DNA from: Humulus lupulus
Taxonomy: Eukaryota > Streptophyta > Magnoliopsida > Rosales > Cannabaceae
Direction of reading: 5' to 3'
Length of the DNA stretch: 64,000 nt
Assembly: GCF_963169125.1 (NCBI RefSeq)
Contig: NC_084795.1
Coordinates: 275,476,122-275,540,121 of the forward strand
In this document: one piece after another, positions 11,217-22,544 of the stretch
Position numbering within the stretch: the stretch's first letter is position 1
Layout of the letters: each line of letters opens with the position of its first letter
Made by a program: the position numbers and the translations under genes
Notes under the pieces: model-generated
Database searches by the model: none
What the model saw: the letters and a program-made list of their open reading frames with translations, nothing else
Told to the model about the DNA's origin: nothing

Positions 11217-11606
11217 ATAAGGAGGTCTTTAGACGTCCTTGTAGACTTATTATGATGTTATACTTATTTTTCATGAGTGCGATACTTACATTATTCTTGG
11301 AGGCATATAAAGTAGCGAAGGATGTCATTCAACACTATTGGGCGATGAAGACCTTGCTATACGAGATGGTCTCGCACAGCGAGACCCTCTCACATGGTAA
11401 GGCTTGCCTCCTTCTCTTCGTGCTTTATCCGTTGACATCCTGGGGCCTTCATTGACCTTCATTCCAAGGATAAGCCTTATACGAGGCTTAGGGGCACGTT
11501 GAATATTTAGACAAGAGTGTTTGGAAGTACTAGGCTATAGTTGGTCTCGCTATGCGAGGGCCCTCTCGCTGTGCGAGGCCACTTAATCTTCTTTTGTGTT
11601 TCCGTG

Positions 11607-12898
11607 TGATTAGTGCATGAAAATGTACTTTTGCAAGCAAAAGTATCCAAATGAATTACATTTTAATTATATATTTTCATGAAATTAATATAAAATATTT
11701 ATTTGATATGAAAATATGTGATTTGAATTTGATTTATTTGATTTTGTAGAAAAATATGGTAATTTTGCAAAGAGAACAAATAAATGATGATAGAAAGGAA
11801 GTCCAAATCCATTTGAAGATGATTTATTCTCTTACTCAAGGCCCAAATACCATGAGGAAGTCCAAAGCTATTGGAAGAAAGGAAGCCCATGCATAGAATG
11901 AATCAACCACTAATAGAGACTATATTCACAATATTGTTAAATGGAGCAAAGTTGACCAATTTCTGCTTTAATTTTGGAAAGGAGTTGCTAGCTTTCTAAA
12001 TCAATCCCACCATTTCAGATTTTAGTTAATTGTATCACACATTTTTAGTTTTTTCTCTTTATTATTTTATGTTACAATTGAGTCTTCAAAACTCTATATG
12101 AGGACCTCTTGTACATATTGGTATGTAATTTTCATTAGCAAAAACTATAGTAAAATTTAGTCTCATTTTGTCTATTTCTTCTCATATTTTCTCATCTAGA
12201 TTATTGTGAGAATGACTAGCTTTCTAGGCTAATTTCCTAGATAAGGTAAAAGATGATCCTATATGTGAGGTAAAATATTATTTGTGTTTTGATTCATCAA
12301 GTACTTAAAGTTTATACATTTGAGTAATATCATTTCTTCTATTTTTCTTTATCTCTCTATATCAATATATTTATCTATTTAGTATTATATAGAAATAGTC
12401 ATGCTTTTTCTATGTGAACATAATAGTATAAATATATTGATATTATAATTTTATGATTAGTCTTTTATTGCATTATTGCCAATAAGGTATATTGTCATTC
12501 TTAGATTTTCATAAGATTATTTTCTATGTTCCTAAGGTGAGAAGTGTTATTACTTGAATACATTTTATTATATATGTTCTTCAAGTTTTATCTTCAGATT
12601 AAATTGTTGGGAAGTGAACAATTTAATTGTGCTATATGTGTGAATCAAAATCCAAATAAACGAGCCAAACATATAGGTGATTCTTGAAACCTTATCACTT
12701 TTGTTATTGAATTTTTCTACCAATTTTATTTTCTTTAATTTTATTATTAATATTTTCTCAAAAACAACCAATGATTTATTTAATTTTTGCGCTTAAAGTT
12801 CTACTAATCAGTTTTTGATAAGATATCTCTCTGTGGACACGACCGCCCATACTACACTACAACAACCGCTTTGTGAAGACAAGTTTTGGGCGTAATCA
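11607..12898. mobile_element. Probable solo LTR (N) nested in element L
   Basis: A 1.29 kb AT-rich block starts TGATTAGTGCATG and ends GGCGTAATCA, so it has TG...CA ends with a short inverted repeat (TGATTA...TAATCA). It is flanked by CCGTG (11602-11606) and CCATG (12899-12903), an imperfect 5-bp duplication. Its AT content contrasts with the surrounding interior of L. No coding motif is present. The family is not recognised, and a decayed gypsy LTR is the simplest reading. Confidence 0.55.
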
Positions 12899-13326
12899 CC
12901 ATGACTTCATTCTTCATTTATGTCTGAAGGTGGCATTAATGAAGGAAATGAGCCTGATTGAGTTGTAAAGTCGAGGATAGTCTTACCGAGTGAGGGTGCC
13001 CTTGCTATGCGAGATCCTATTGCAAGGTGTGAAATATCTCGCCGCCTTGTTTTCCTTAGTCTAGGACTCTGACTAGCCATTTCTTTTTTTTTTCTTTTTT
13101 TTTTGTGAGGGACTTTCGCAAGTCCTCATGGTCAATAGCTTTATTTTGAAAGGGTTCCCTTTGGGACCCTTCTACTACGTGTGATTCGTGTCTGTTGGTG
13201 CACCTTGATTACTCGTGAGGATATGTTGACCCTTTGGGTTCTCGCTATCCTTTTATATATTTTTGTGTGCACGTTTTATTTTGTGCGAGAAGCGTCTTTC
13301 TCGTCATTATGCATAGTACTATATTT

Positions 13327-13515
13327 GCAAGCGTCTTCTTCGAGACCCTTTTTGCAAGCGTCTTCTGTGACACCCTTTTCACAAGCATCTTCTTTGAGAC
13401 CCTTTTTGCAAGCATCTTCTTTGAGACCCTTTTCTCAAGTGTCTTTTTTGAGACCCATTTTACAAGCGTCTTCTTTGAGACCTTTTTCATAAGCATCTTC
13501 TTTGAGACCCTTTTT
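13327..13515. repeat. Seven 27-bp tandem units in element L
   Basis: Units of 27 bases, like CAAGCGTCTTCTTTGAGACC plus a T run, repeat seven times. Because 27 is a multiple of three, frames stay open on both strands. In the sense of L (minus strand) the units spell a lysine-rich 9-residue repeat of the type KRVSKKMLA within an open frame at 13245-13631, downstream of gag. Whether this is translated is unknown. Confidence 0.85.
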
Positions 13516-14041
13516 TGGTTTTTGAGGTGATCTTTCCTCGAGTCGGGACCCTTGTAGGGATATGGTCCTTGTGAAACCTTGTGAACACCTATTTTCAAGG
13601 CCTTTTTCCCTTGGTAAGGCGACACAGTCAATCTAGACTTGGAGATCTCTTTGGGTTCCCCTTTCGTCTTCTGCGACGTGGTCCCTTTACAGGATGGGTT
13701 TGTTCATGACGAGGTCACTTTTGAGGGACCTTTTGACTTTTTCAGATTCTATAAGGGTAGCTAGTCCTTATAGATTCAAATGTTGTCTCATAAGGGTCAC
13801 TGCTCTCACATATATGTATTATAAATACTTTTATATATATGTATGTCACAAGGCTAGATGCCTGTTTCGCACTTGGCCAAACACCTATTGAGGCTCGTGA
13901 GGCTAGGTGCCTGCTTTGGATCTTTATGGGGGCCGATTGCGATGATTTGGTGAATCCTACTAGCTTCTTCTTTGAAGCCTTTTTGTAGCTCTCTTCTAAT
14001 TTTCAACTTGATCAGTGACTCCTCTATCACGATGTTCTCTT

Positions 14042-14590
14042 TTATACGGAATCCTCAGACGTATTGGTAGAAGGGTGATTAGAGGAAGGTTCGCTTTCCT
14101 CAACATGCAAGTTCTTATGGCCCTCTTCCACACGTATATACTTCTGTGCTCTTTCGAAGAAATCATCTAAGTTTGTAACCTCTCTCTTGAGCATGTTACC
14201 CCATATCCTGCTTCCTGAACGAACTCTGGATGTAATAGCCATCTTGAACTCCTCTCCAGTTGAACTTCCCAACTTTGTTGCTTCCATATTGAACCTATGG
14301 ATATAGCTCTTCAAACTTTCACTCACGCCTTGTTTTATGTTAGTGAGGCTAGTAATTGGCATAACATAATCACAGACTGCACAGTGTTGCTGAAGAAATT
14401 CGCCAAAGAATTGCTGCCAGGACTTGATGGTTCCCAGCCTTAACCTCTTGAACCACTTGTATGCAACTCCTTTAATTGTAACGACAAAGTAATGGAACTT
14501 TGCTCTATTGTTGACCCCCCTTAACCTCATCAAGTTATTGAATGAGTCTAAGTGATAATTTGGATCCACAGTACCCTCGTACGGAGCCAT
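14042..14590 (-). pseudogene. Gag of element L
   Basis: The 182-residue frame begins MAPYEGTVDPNYHLDSFNNL and contains AYKWFKRLRLGTIKSWQQF and SLKSYIHRFNMEATKL. That is the order of the retrotransposon Gag core domain (retrotrans_gag type) in Ty3/gypsy Tat-like elements, and ERAQKYIRVEE lies near the end. Gag forms the virus-like particle that packages the RNA. The frame continues upstream in phase past a TAA to about 14700 (KEFDHDSPFTREI), so the natural protein was longer. No CCHC knuckle or protease follows downstream. Confidence 0.8.
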
Positions 14591-15572
14591 GCAAGGCTTT
14601 TTGGAGCTGGTGGAGAGTTACTCAACCTGGATCTCCCTTGTGAAGGGTGAATCATGGTCAAATTCTTTGTCATCTCTGTGGCCCCCAGGTGCAGTGATAA
14701 TCTTGCCTTGAGGGCTTTACATTTCGGTGTCTTGTTCCTTCTTCTTTTTGCTTAAGGAATCTTATGAGTTCTTATACTGAACCCTTGCTTTGGTTGTGTC
14801 CCTCGAGGGAGCTGCAGGGGGTGTGGTTTTTACCCCAGACCCTCTCTAGTTAAACTTCCTCCTCAAGTCAAGTGAGGCTTTTGTAGGTATAATTTTGGGT
14901 CCGCACCTCCCATAGGTGGGGTTCGGGCCAGGCTTTACCACTGGTGTATAATATTCCTCGTGTTTGGGGCTAGGGGTATAACAAGTGGAGAGTTGCATTT
15001 TTTCACCATCCACGGGTATGGTGGTTTCTCCTCATGCATGCTTTTCTCTCCTATGCTGGGGAAGGGGTATGCTTGACCTTCCTTGCGGCAGGTCATTTAA
15101 CACCTCCTGCATGTTCTCTATTGCGGCTTCCAACCTTTAATTTTTTATGTGCAATTCATGTATCTCATTCTAGTAAAAGCAAGTTCTAGAGTTGGGACTC
15201 ACAGAGTTCACCCCCAAACTGTTGTCAGGCCTGCGCAAAGAGGAGCATGGGTCCCGCTAGCTAGAGCGTGGTGCAATCGGTGGTTGAAGAGGAGGGTGCG
15301 TACTCAGGCCACCCACACGGGTCGTAGATGGTTCACGATGACCTCCCTTAAGTTGGACTGCTGGGAATGTTGCCTCCTTCTCCTCTCCAGAGGTTGAATA
15401 TTCCGCCGGCATGTCTGCATTTTCAGGTGGTGGAGGGTCTCTTCTAGAGGCTTTCGGTTGGCCTCCGTCAAGGTGGATCTGAGCATCCTGAGATCCCCGT
15501 AGGCATTTTCAATGCCTTAGAATTTTTTCTTGTCAAAATTGGTGGAAGAACGATGGCTTGATAGTCGCCCTT

Positions 15573-15591
15573 CCCACAGACGGCGCCAAAC
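15573..15591 (-). promoter_or_regulatory. Primer binding site of element L
   Basis: On the minus strand the bases after the right LTR read GTTTGGCGCCGTCTGTGGG. The first nine after GTT (TGGCGCCGT) match the complement of a plant tRNA-Asp 3' end, after which the match is lost. Its place beside the right LTR fixes the minus orientation of L. Confidence 0.75.
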
Positions 15592-17306
15592 TGTTGACGG
15601 TGAGAACTCATCAACGATGTTAGGTCGGAAAACTCAAAGGTAAGTATGGAGATAGCTAAATAAGAACTTAGAATGGACTTAAGGAAAAATAAATGCAAAT
15701 CAACAATGGAGTAAACATTCGTATATCACTTAATAGCCTGAGTATACAAAGAATTTTCCAACCCCCCTCAATGATGAAGTGAGGCTCTATATATCGGTGA
15801 GCTCTAATGGCTCTTGATACATTGTGGTCCCGAAGAGACAATGAGCTGCATATCCAAGCTGCAGGTTGTAGTGTTGTCGAAGGAGTGGTGGTCAGCTCTA
15901 GTATGTGTCAGGGGTCTGCAGAAGTACTCCTGCCATGGTACCATTTCGTACCCCCACTACTTGTCGAGTACGAACCTTATAGGCGTGCTAAGGGGGTACT
16001 TGCCATGTACCATTCTTATACGACCACTACTTGAAGGGTATGGGTGTTGTACACTACCTTGGTTCCTTTTATCTTGTTTGTACCTTCCGTACTTGTACAT
16101 GAATTCCATCCACTCCACCATTTTAATGGGGTGCATTTATGTCTTGAGCTCCTCAATATTTGGCTAGGTAAGCATGCTAGGGAATTATTTTGGAACCTAC
16201 GTGTAGGGTGCATCTTGCTGGTGGCACTTCCCCCAAAATGAGATAGAGCCTCTTCAGCAAGCTACATGCCTCAAGAGGTTCGTGGGGACCTGACAAGATG
16301 GTTCCATTGAATTGGTCAAGAGAGAGGTCCTCGATGCACGCAATACTTCATGGCTACGCGAGAGGCGAGAGGGTCTCGTGGGGGTGCGACATGGTGGCAA
16401 CGCGTGAGGCAAGCGGGTCTCACAGAGGCGCGATGTGGCGACAGCACACGGGGCGAGATGGTCTTGCTGGGATACGGGCCTCGCAGGGGCGCAACATGGT
16501 GGCAGCGGGCGAGGCACGCGACTCTCACGGAGGCATGAAGTGATGGCAGCGCGCGGGGTGAGATGTTCTCGCTGGGCACATGGGCCTCGCAGGGGCGCGA
16601 CATGGTGACAACATGCAAGGAACGCGGGTCTCGCGGAGGCACAATGTGGTGGCAGCGTGCGAGGCGAGATGGTCTTGCTAGGCACGCGGGTCTCGCGGAA
16701 GTGCGACTTGGTGGCAATGCGCGGGGCGAGATAATCTCGCTGGGCATGCGGGCCTCACAGGGGCACGACATAGTGGCAGCGCGCGAGGCACACAGGTCTT
16801 GTGGAGGTGCGATGCGGTGGAAGCGCATGGGGAGAGATGGTCTCACTGGGCATGCAGGGCTCTCCTGGCCAAGACGTTTGGTGCGAGGCACCTCGGCTGA
16901 ATGTGAGGTAGTGGCTTTGCGAGGCCCAGGTGCGTGGCATCTAGGTGCGAGGGGTTCTAGTCTTCAACGAGGTGCAAGGGTGCATGGCACCTAGGCGCAA
17001 GGCAGCTTGGTCTTCAGCGAGGCAGAGGCTGGGAGCATGACTCCTAAGAACTTGGCACTCGGGTCTCCAACCAGGCAAGTGTCTCGTGAGGCACATGGGC
17101 ACATGACACATGGGCGCAAGGCAGGGGCCTCGCAAGGCCCAGGGTCGTGAGACACACAAGGGTGTCGCGAGCCTTCGAATATTCAGCAAGGCAGAGACCT
17201 GCGGGGCACTTGGGAGTGTTGGCCCGAGCCCGATAGCATGACTAAGTGACCCTTAGCCATGTATTCGGACCGGAGATATTTTCCTTGGTGGATTTTTGGC
17301 ACCACA
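15592..17306 (-). mobile_element. Right LTR of element L (5' LTR in its own sense)
   Basis: The 1,715-bp repeat runs from TGTTGACGGTGAGAACTCA to TTTGGCACCACA and is homologous to 9366-11201. It is about 120 bases shorter, with the difference largely in and beyond the GC-rich array. The open frame that crosses its end (17259 onward) merely joins LTR bases to copia RT. Confidence 0.9.
16355..16865. repeat. GC-rich tandem array inside right LTR of L
   Basis: This is the counterpart of 10135-10725, with the same words (GCGCGACATGGTG, GAGATGGTCTCGC, CACGCGGGTCTCGC) in fewer and rearranged units. Open frames such as minus-strand 16316-16891 are repeat artefacts. The change in unit number between two LTRs of one element shows the array is unstable. 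Confidence 0.75.
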
Positions 17307-17311
17307 TGGTG

Positions 17312-18290
17312 TAAGTGGGTATTTCGAAAGAAGTACAATACTAATGGGACCATGCAATCCTACAAGACAAGATTGGCGACCAAAGGGTTTAGACAAAAGA
17401 AGGGCGTAGACTACTTTGATACCTATGCACCAGTAGCAAGGATAACATCTATAAGATTGTTGATTGCCTTATCATCAATACACAACCTATATGTTCATCA
17501 AATGGATGCCAAAATGACATTCCTAAATGGTAACCTCGATGATGAGGTGTACATGGAACAACCGGAAGGGTTTGCTCTAAAGGATAATGGACATAAGGTT
17601 TGCAAGCTTGTCAAATTATTATATGGTTTGAAGCAAGTACCTAAACAATGGCATGAGAAGTTTGATGAGGCCATTGTTTTGGATGGGTTTAGACACAATA
17701 GTGCAAACAAGTGCTTATATTCTAAGACTTGTGATGACTATTTCATCTTAGTGTGTCTATATTTTGATGATATGTTGATACTGAGTAATGACATGAAAGG
17801 CATAATAAAAATGAAGAGGTTTTTATCTTCTAACTTCAAGATGAAGGATCTTGGAGAGGTTGATACAATTTTAGGCATTAAAGTTATATGGAGTGTTGAT
17901 GGATATGCCTTAGGTCAAGCTCATTATATTGAGAAAATACTTGAAAAGTTTGGTCATCTCAATATCAAAGAGGCAAACACACCCTTCAATTCAATTCTAA
18001 AGCTTGAAAAGAATGAAGGGAGAGCAGTGGCTCAACTAGAGTATCTAAGTGTAATTGGGAGTTTGATGTATGTCACTCATTGAACTAGATCAGACATTGC
18101 ATTTGCGGTTAGTAGACTTAGTAGGTTTACTAGCAATTCAAGTATCTTACATTGGAAAGTGGTTGAAAGAGTGTTTCCTAAGGTACTTGAGGGATATACC
18201 GATGCAAGTTAGATATCCAGCGTATGAGATAATCTCTCCCCAACTGGTTGGGTGTTCACCCTTGATGGGGGTATGGTTTCTTGGGGTTCT
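17312..18290 (+). pseudogene. Copia C reverse transcriptase and RNase H start (second piece)
   Basis: The reading resumes after element L with KWVFRKKY, then DYFDTYAPVARITSIRLL, MDAKMTFLNGNLDDEVYMEQ and LLYGLKQVPKQWH. The catalytic motif YFDD (in YFDDMLILSND, about 17763) and LGQAHYIEKILEKF follow. One frame stays open to a TGA at 18081, then continues in altered frames to GVFTLDGGMVSWGS at about 18250-18288. The target site GTTCT of copia D follows (18286-18290). RT converts element RNA to DNA. Only a few lesions break this copy, far fewer than in copy F (45830-46900). Confidence 0.9.
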
Positions 18291-20473
18291 TGTTGGGAAT
18301 TGTGCCCTTAAAGCAATTGTAGTTGACAATGGTTTTAATGAAATCAATGAATGAATTGAATTATTGTATATATGTAGCTTATGTACTATATTATTGTTAA
18401 TAATATTAAGTAAATATCAGAAAATTCCCAAGTTCATCTATATGGTCTCAATCTCATAATTGTATGAGAGGATTGAGATCGAGATAATGAACTTAAATAG
18501 TTCGCAGTAAAATAAAGTTATGGAATCTTTAGATTAATTACTGCTAGTACGGTCCACTAGTATTATGAATACATGTGACCTAGATCCGAGTTACTAGTGT
18601 AGTAGGACACTTTAGTGGAGGTACGTTGCATGTTGAGAGTATGTAGAACTGGACCAGATGTGAATTAATAATACTTGTTTAAATATCATTTCATAATATT
18701 ATAAAACACATCAATTGATGATCATATACAAACTGATCTTAATCATGAAGTTAATATGAACTCCTATATATGTCATTTGATCTTTTGATTCATGCGTTAC
18801 GGTTAATCAGAATGATCAGGCTAAGAACTATTGTTTTGGGGACTCAATGATCTATATGGCTGAGGACATAGCTTAACAAATATGGAATCTATACCTTCTT
18901 ATAGATTTAATGATGGTTCCCTATTGGGTTGACATTTGGAACTGAAAATGTTATTGGCGTCAAATTCATAATCAGATTATGAATTAACCTTCACTAGTAA
19001 AGTCCATGGTACACTAGGAATCAAGATATAATTAAAAGGGTAAAACCGAAATTTTATTCCCACTTAATTATGAATCATCAATAGAAGATTAATTTTTATG
19101 TAATAATTATATCAATGGACACTTTATAGTTATATTGATTTACTCAGTAAATATATGTCTTTAATTCTTAAGAGTACAGTCTCATATTTATAGTGGAATA
19201 ATCATGAGATTAATAAATATGATTATTGAATTAAAGAGTTTTGGTTAATAATCTTTTATTTATTGGAGCTTGGAATTATTTGTCCATAGGTCCCCAGGGC
19301 GGTTTTATCAACACTATTCAACGTAAGAGTTGATACAAGGGTCAAACTGTGAATGAGTTATTTGAGAGAATATTTATTCTTTGGGATAAATGTGAAATTA
19401 TGTGATAATTGAAGTTGCACAAATTATTATTTCATCTTTGCAAATTTCGAAATTGTGCAGTAATAAAATAAATTGATTTTAATCAATTATTTTTTTAAGT
19501 GTGAAATGATAAATATGGAAAGTCAAAATTGGTTTTGATTATTATATTTATTTAATTAATAATAAGATGAAAATGGAAATTCAAATTTTGAATTTTGAAT
19601 TTTGAAATTTAAGTTGTTATCTTTTCCTTAAAAAAATGATACCTTATTTGAATTTGTAATTATTAATTAATTAAAATAAAAATGCATGAAAAAATCAAAT
19701 CCCATTTTCAGGGAAAGTGCCACATGCAGATTCGAGAGATAGTCAATCGAGGAGATGTTACTATCTTGAAGATTTCCTCGGAAGATAATCTTGCAGATCC
19801 ATTCACAAATATTTTATCTATTAAATCTTTTCAGGGTCATGTAAGAAACATGGGGTTAAGGGAAATGCATCATTTGCTTCTTGGACTGCCCTATGCGTGT
19901 ACCACTACCGATGATGATCAGTTATTGGTTTTTTATTTAATTTAATTAATTAATAAAACATTTTGAAAAGGGTTTTAAATTGGAATGTAAGACTTTGTCT
20001 TTAATCATTATTATTATTATGTCTATATATATATATTATATATGATAGAAAATAGATGAACACATGGTTTTTTACACAGAAGAGAAAAACTATCATCTTT
20101 TCCACACAAAAGAAATTTTTTTTCTCTCTAGTCTATAATCAAGAGTCTCATGTGTTGAGAATACTTTTGATTCACAAATATTTATTATTGTTCTCTAAAT
20201 TCCCACCCACATCTTGAGGTGTAGAGAACGTCTTACGTGTGAGTACTGTAGCAAGGATAGGAATATCAAAATATATACAAAAAGATTCAAGGATTCCTGA
20301 TAGGCTACAAGAGGTAAATCATTCGTATTATTTTTACATAGACACATTATAATGATTAACACAATTCATATTAAAAGATCCTCACATAAATTTATTTATA
20401 TGAAAAAAAAAGTGTTGTATACAATACTACCATTACCGCAATTTCTGATGCGCACTAGGAACTGTTCCTAACA
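18291..20473 (+). mobile_element. Left LTR of copia D, containing a pol fragment
   Basis: The 2,183-bp region runs from TGTTGGGAATTG to GAACTGTTCCTAACA and is followed by a tRNA-Met-like primer site. A TATA-rich tract (TATATATATATTATATATGA, about 20023-20046) could be its promoter. It is unusual because 19682-19945 encodes the C-terminus of copia pol, which normally lies upstream of the LTR. The right copy (35796-37522) corresponds only to the part after that pol fragment. Confidence 0.75.
19682..19945 (+). pseudogene. Pol C-terminal fragment embedded in left LTR of D
   Basis: The frame contains REIVNRGDVTILKISSEDN then LADPFTNILSIKSFQGHV and GLREMHH. This is the end of copia RNase H/pol, near-identical in order to the native pol end of D at 35570-35795. 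The tail after LREM (GLPYACTTTDDDQLLVFYLI) is also shared by both copies. Just upstream a short pol-like piece lacks residues present at 35540-35570. It is not a gene by itself. It marks a recombination event between the pol end and the LTR. Confidence 0.75.
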
Positions 20474-20488
20474 ATTAGTACCAGAGCC
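20474..20488 (+). promoter_or_regulatory. Primer binding site of copia D (degenerate tRNA-Met type)
   Basis: TTAGTACCAGAGC lies one base after the LTR end. It differs at two positions from the usual TTGGTATCAGAGC, complementary to initiator tRNA-Met. Both changes are transitions (G to A, T to C). Confidence 0.75.
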
Positions 20489-22258
20489 ATCTTTAATCCC
20501 TCCATATGTTAATTACTATGTGGGTGTCATATGCATTTTTTTATATTATGTGTAATATATGAATGGATGGATGTTTATGTATGAATTGTTTATGTTCTTA
20601 AGGGTTGGTTTTCATGGTGTTTTCGAGTTAGGAAAAGTTCTTAAATTTTCTAGATATACAAAAATTGTAAGCCATTTTGGGGCATAAGAATTTTTTAATT
20701 TATTTTTAAATTTTGGAAATAAATCTTGGTGTGACCTGAGCCCCAAGATCGAACCCCGAGGCCCGATCCTGCACCCCATGCCCAGTGCGCCTGCACCCCG
20801 CAGCCCAGCACCCCTGCACCTCGCGCTGCCTCGCTGCCTGCACCCCACGCCCTTTCCAGCCACCCACGATCTCCAGCCGTCGCCAACCATTGACACACCC
20901 ATTAGGGTTTGTGTCATGCAAACCCTAATGGATGTGTAATTATCCATTTGGGCCATTTTAAGCCCAATATAATTAAAAGTGTTTTAATTATAATTTTTGA
21001 ATTAATTATGGTTAGTCCAAATTCGAATTGGTTCTCAATAACTTGTTGAGTATTAAAACCCAAATTTTGATTATTTTAAAGTGTTTAAAATAATTAAAAG
21101 GTAATTCAATTCATAATGGATAATTAAAATGGTAATGGCCCAAAGACTAAAAGAGAAGGTCTTAGATCAAAGGAGTTGCTCTTCATTAGGCCTTAGTTTA
21201 ATTATTTTTGTGTATATTTTCCAAGTGTTGTAATTTTCTAGAAATACCCAAAGCACCCAACCCGCATTTATTTATTTATTTATTTTTTTTTTTGAACATG
21301 ATTAAATTGTTTAATACTTTATCATGCATAATAACATGTCATACATATTACCCACATAGTACATATTAAGCATGCATTTTTTAGAAACATGCTTAGGATT
21401 GATTATATGTTTTTATTTGATAACTCATATAATTAATTTAGTCTTAATTAGTTAGGATGGTAAAAGAATTTAAAGTTGTTTATTTTCTTATTTAATAAAA
21501 TTGTTTTATTAAATAAAATGGTATTCTATTTAAAAAAAAAAGGCAAAATAAAATCTAGGGCACGATTATTTATTTTGCATAATTAGATTAGTATTTATTA
21601 GAGTATCATTTGGTGAAATTAATTTAATTAGTTTTACAAATTAAAAAAATATTGATTTTGTGAAAAACACATTTTTAAACAAAAATAATGAGTGGGAGAG
21701 GGAATTACGACAATAAGTCTCATAGTCTCCATTATTGGTTGAACACCGAGAGGCATAAGAAGGGCCTCATGTCGCTTCTGTTTGCGGCCTCCCTAAGGAA
21801 AGGCTTCCAAATATGTTTATTTTTTCTCAAGGTTGACTTCTCATAAGAGAATAAGATCAGTGATGTATTTCAAGTTTGACTAACCCTAAGGCACACTCTT
21901 GAGTTAAGTCATTAATTGGAAAATAATGGGTTACACTCCGAAGATGTATCTAGGCTTTCGATCACGACTAGTGCATCTTGACCAAACTAACGGTAATTCA
22001 TAAGTCAAAAGAGAAAAAATAGTTTTTAAGTTTTCTCCTATGGAGTTGATATCTTGTCTCAAGATTAATTTGTGGTTAGTCTAACCAACCCTAAGCGATC
22101 CATTAATTTTCAAATTAATTTATCGTGGACTAGTAACTATTTTTTGTGTGTTATTTTATCAGTTACATTCATGCATCATGTTTACTATTCCAAATATAAA
22201 CCGATATTTATTATATGCACTGATTCCTTATATTTTATTTATTTAATTTTCAGCAATA
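20489..22258 (+). other. Untranslated leader of copia D
   Basis: About 1.8 kb between primer site and gag holds no convincing gene. Most is AT-rich. A GC-rich island at 20738-20880 repeats CCTGCACCCC-like words and creates overlapping minus-strand frames (20612-20956 and others) that look spurious. Such long leaders may hold packaging or translation signals, but nothing here proves it. Confidence 0.6.
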
Positions 22259-22261
22259 TGT

Positions 22262-22543
22262 CCAAATCCAAACCCTGTAACTGCTTTACTTGCTAATGAG
22301 AAATTGACTGGTGATAACTACATGAAATGGAAATCAAACATGAACATTGTTTTTATATGTGAAAACCACATGTTTGTCCTTAATGAGTAATGTCCTGAGG
22401 TTCCTGCTCTCACTGCTGCTAAAACAACTAGAGAAAAGTATGACAATTGGATCTTATCTAACAATAAGGTCAAATGTTATATGCTTTCTAGTATGAGCGA
22501 TGTGCTCAGAAAGAAGTTTGAAACAACTTATGATATTTGGGAA
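22262..22543 (+). pseudogene. Gag N-terminus of copia D
   Basis: The frame reads PNPVTALLANEKLTGDNYMK then WKSNMNIVFICENHMFVL, typical of the N-terminal domain of copia Gag (GTNYxxWK type). It is followed by ALTAAKTTREKYDNWI and MLSSMSDVLRKKFETTYDIW. A TAA at about 22388 breaks it. At about 22543 the sequence jumps straight into RT, so the rest of gag, protease and integrase is deleted. Confidence 0.75.
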
Positions 22544-22544
22544 T

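Larger units (their letters stand above)
9366..17306 (-). mobile_element. Gag-only gypsy-type LTR element L (7.9 kb)
   Basis: Two long terminal repeats (9366-11201 and 15592-17306) flank a 4.4 kb interior. The whole is bordered by a perfect 5-bp duplication TGGTG (9361-9365 and 17307-17311). The polypurine tract lies beside the left LTR and the primer site beside the right LTR, so the element reads on the minus strand. The interior has one recognisable gene, a gypsy-type gag. I found no protease, RT or integrase motif. That makes L non-autonomous, like the TR-GAG or LARD-like elements of plants, probably moved by a Tat-type relative. The interior also holds a probable solo LTR (11607-12898) and a 27-bp tandem array. 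LTR divergence is near 9% over the first 330 bases by eye, so it is older than E. Confidence 0.85.

Noticed and set aside
16316..16891. 191-residue minus-strand open frame
   Set aside because: Same array in the other LTR of element L; repeat artefact.
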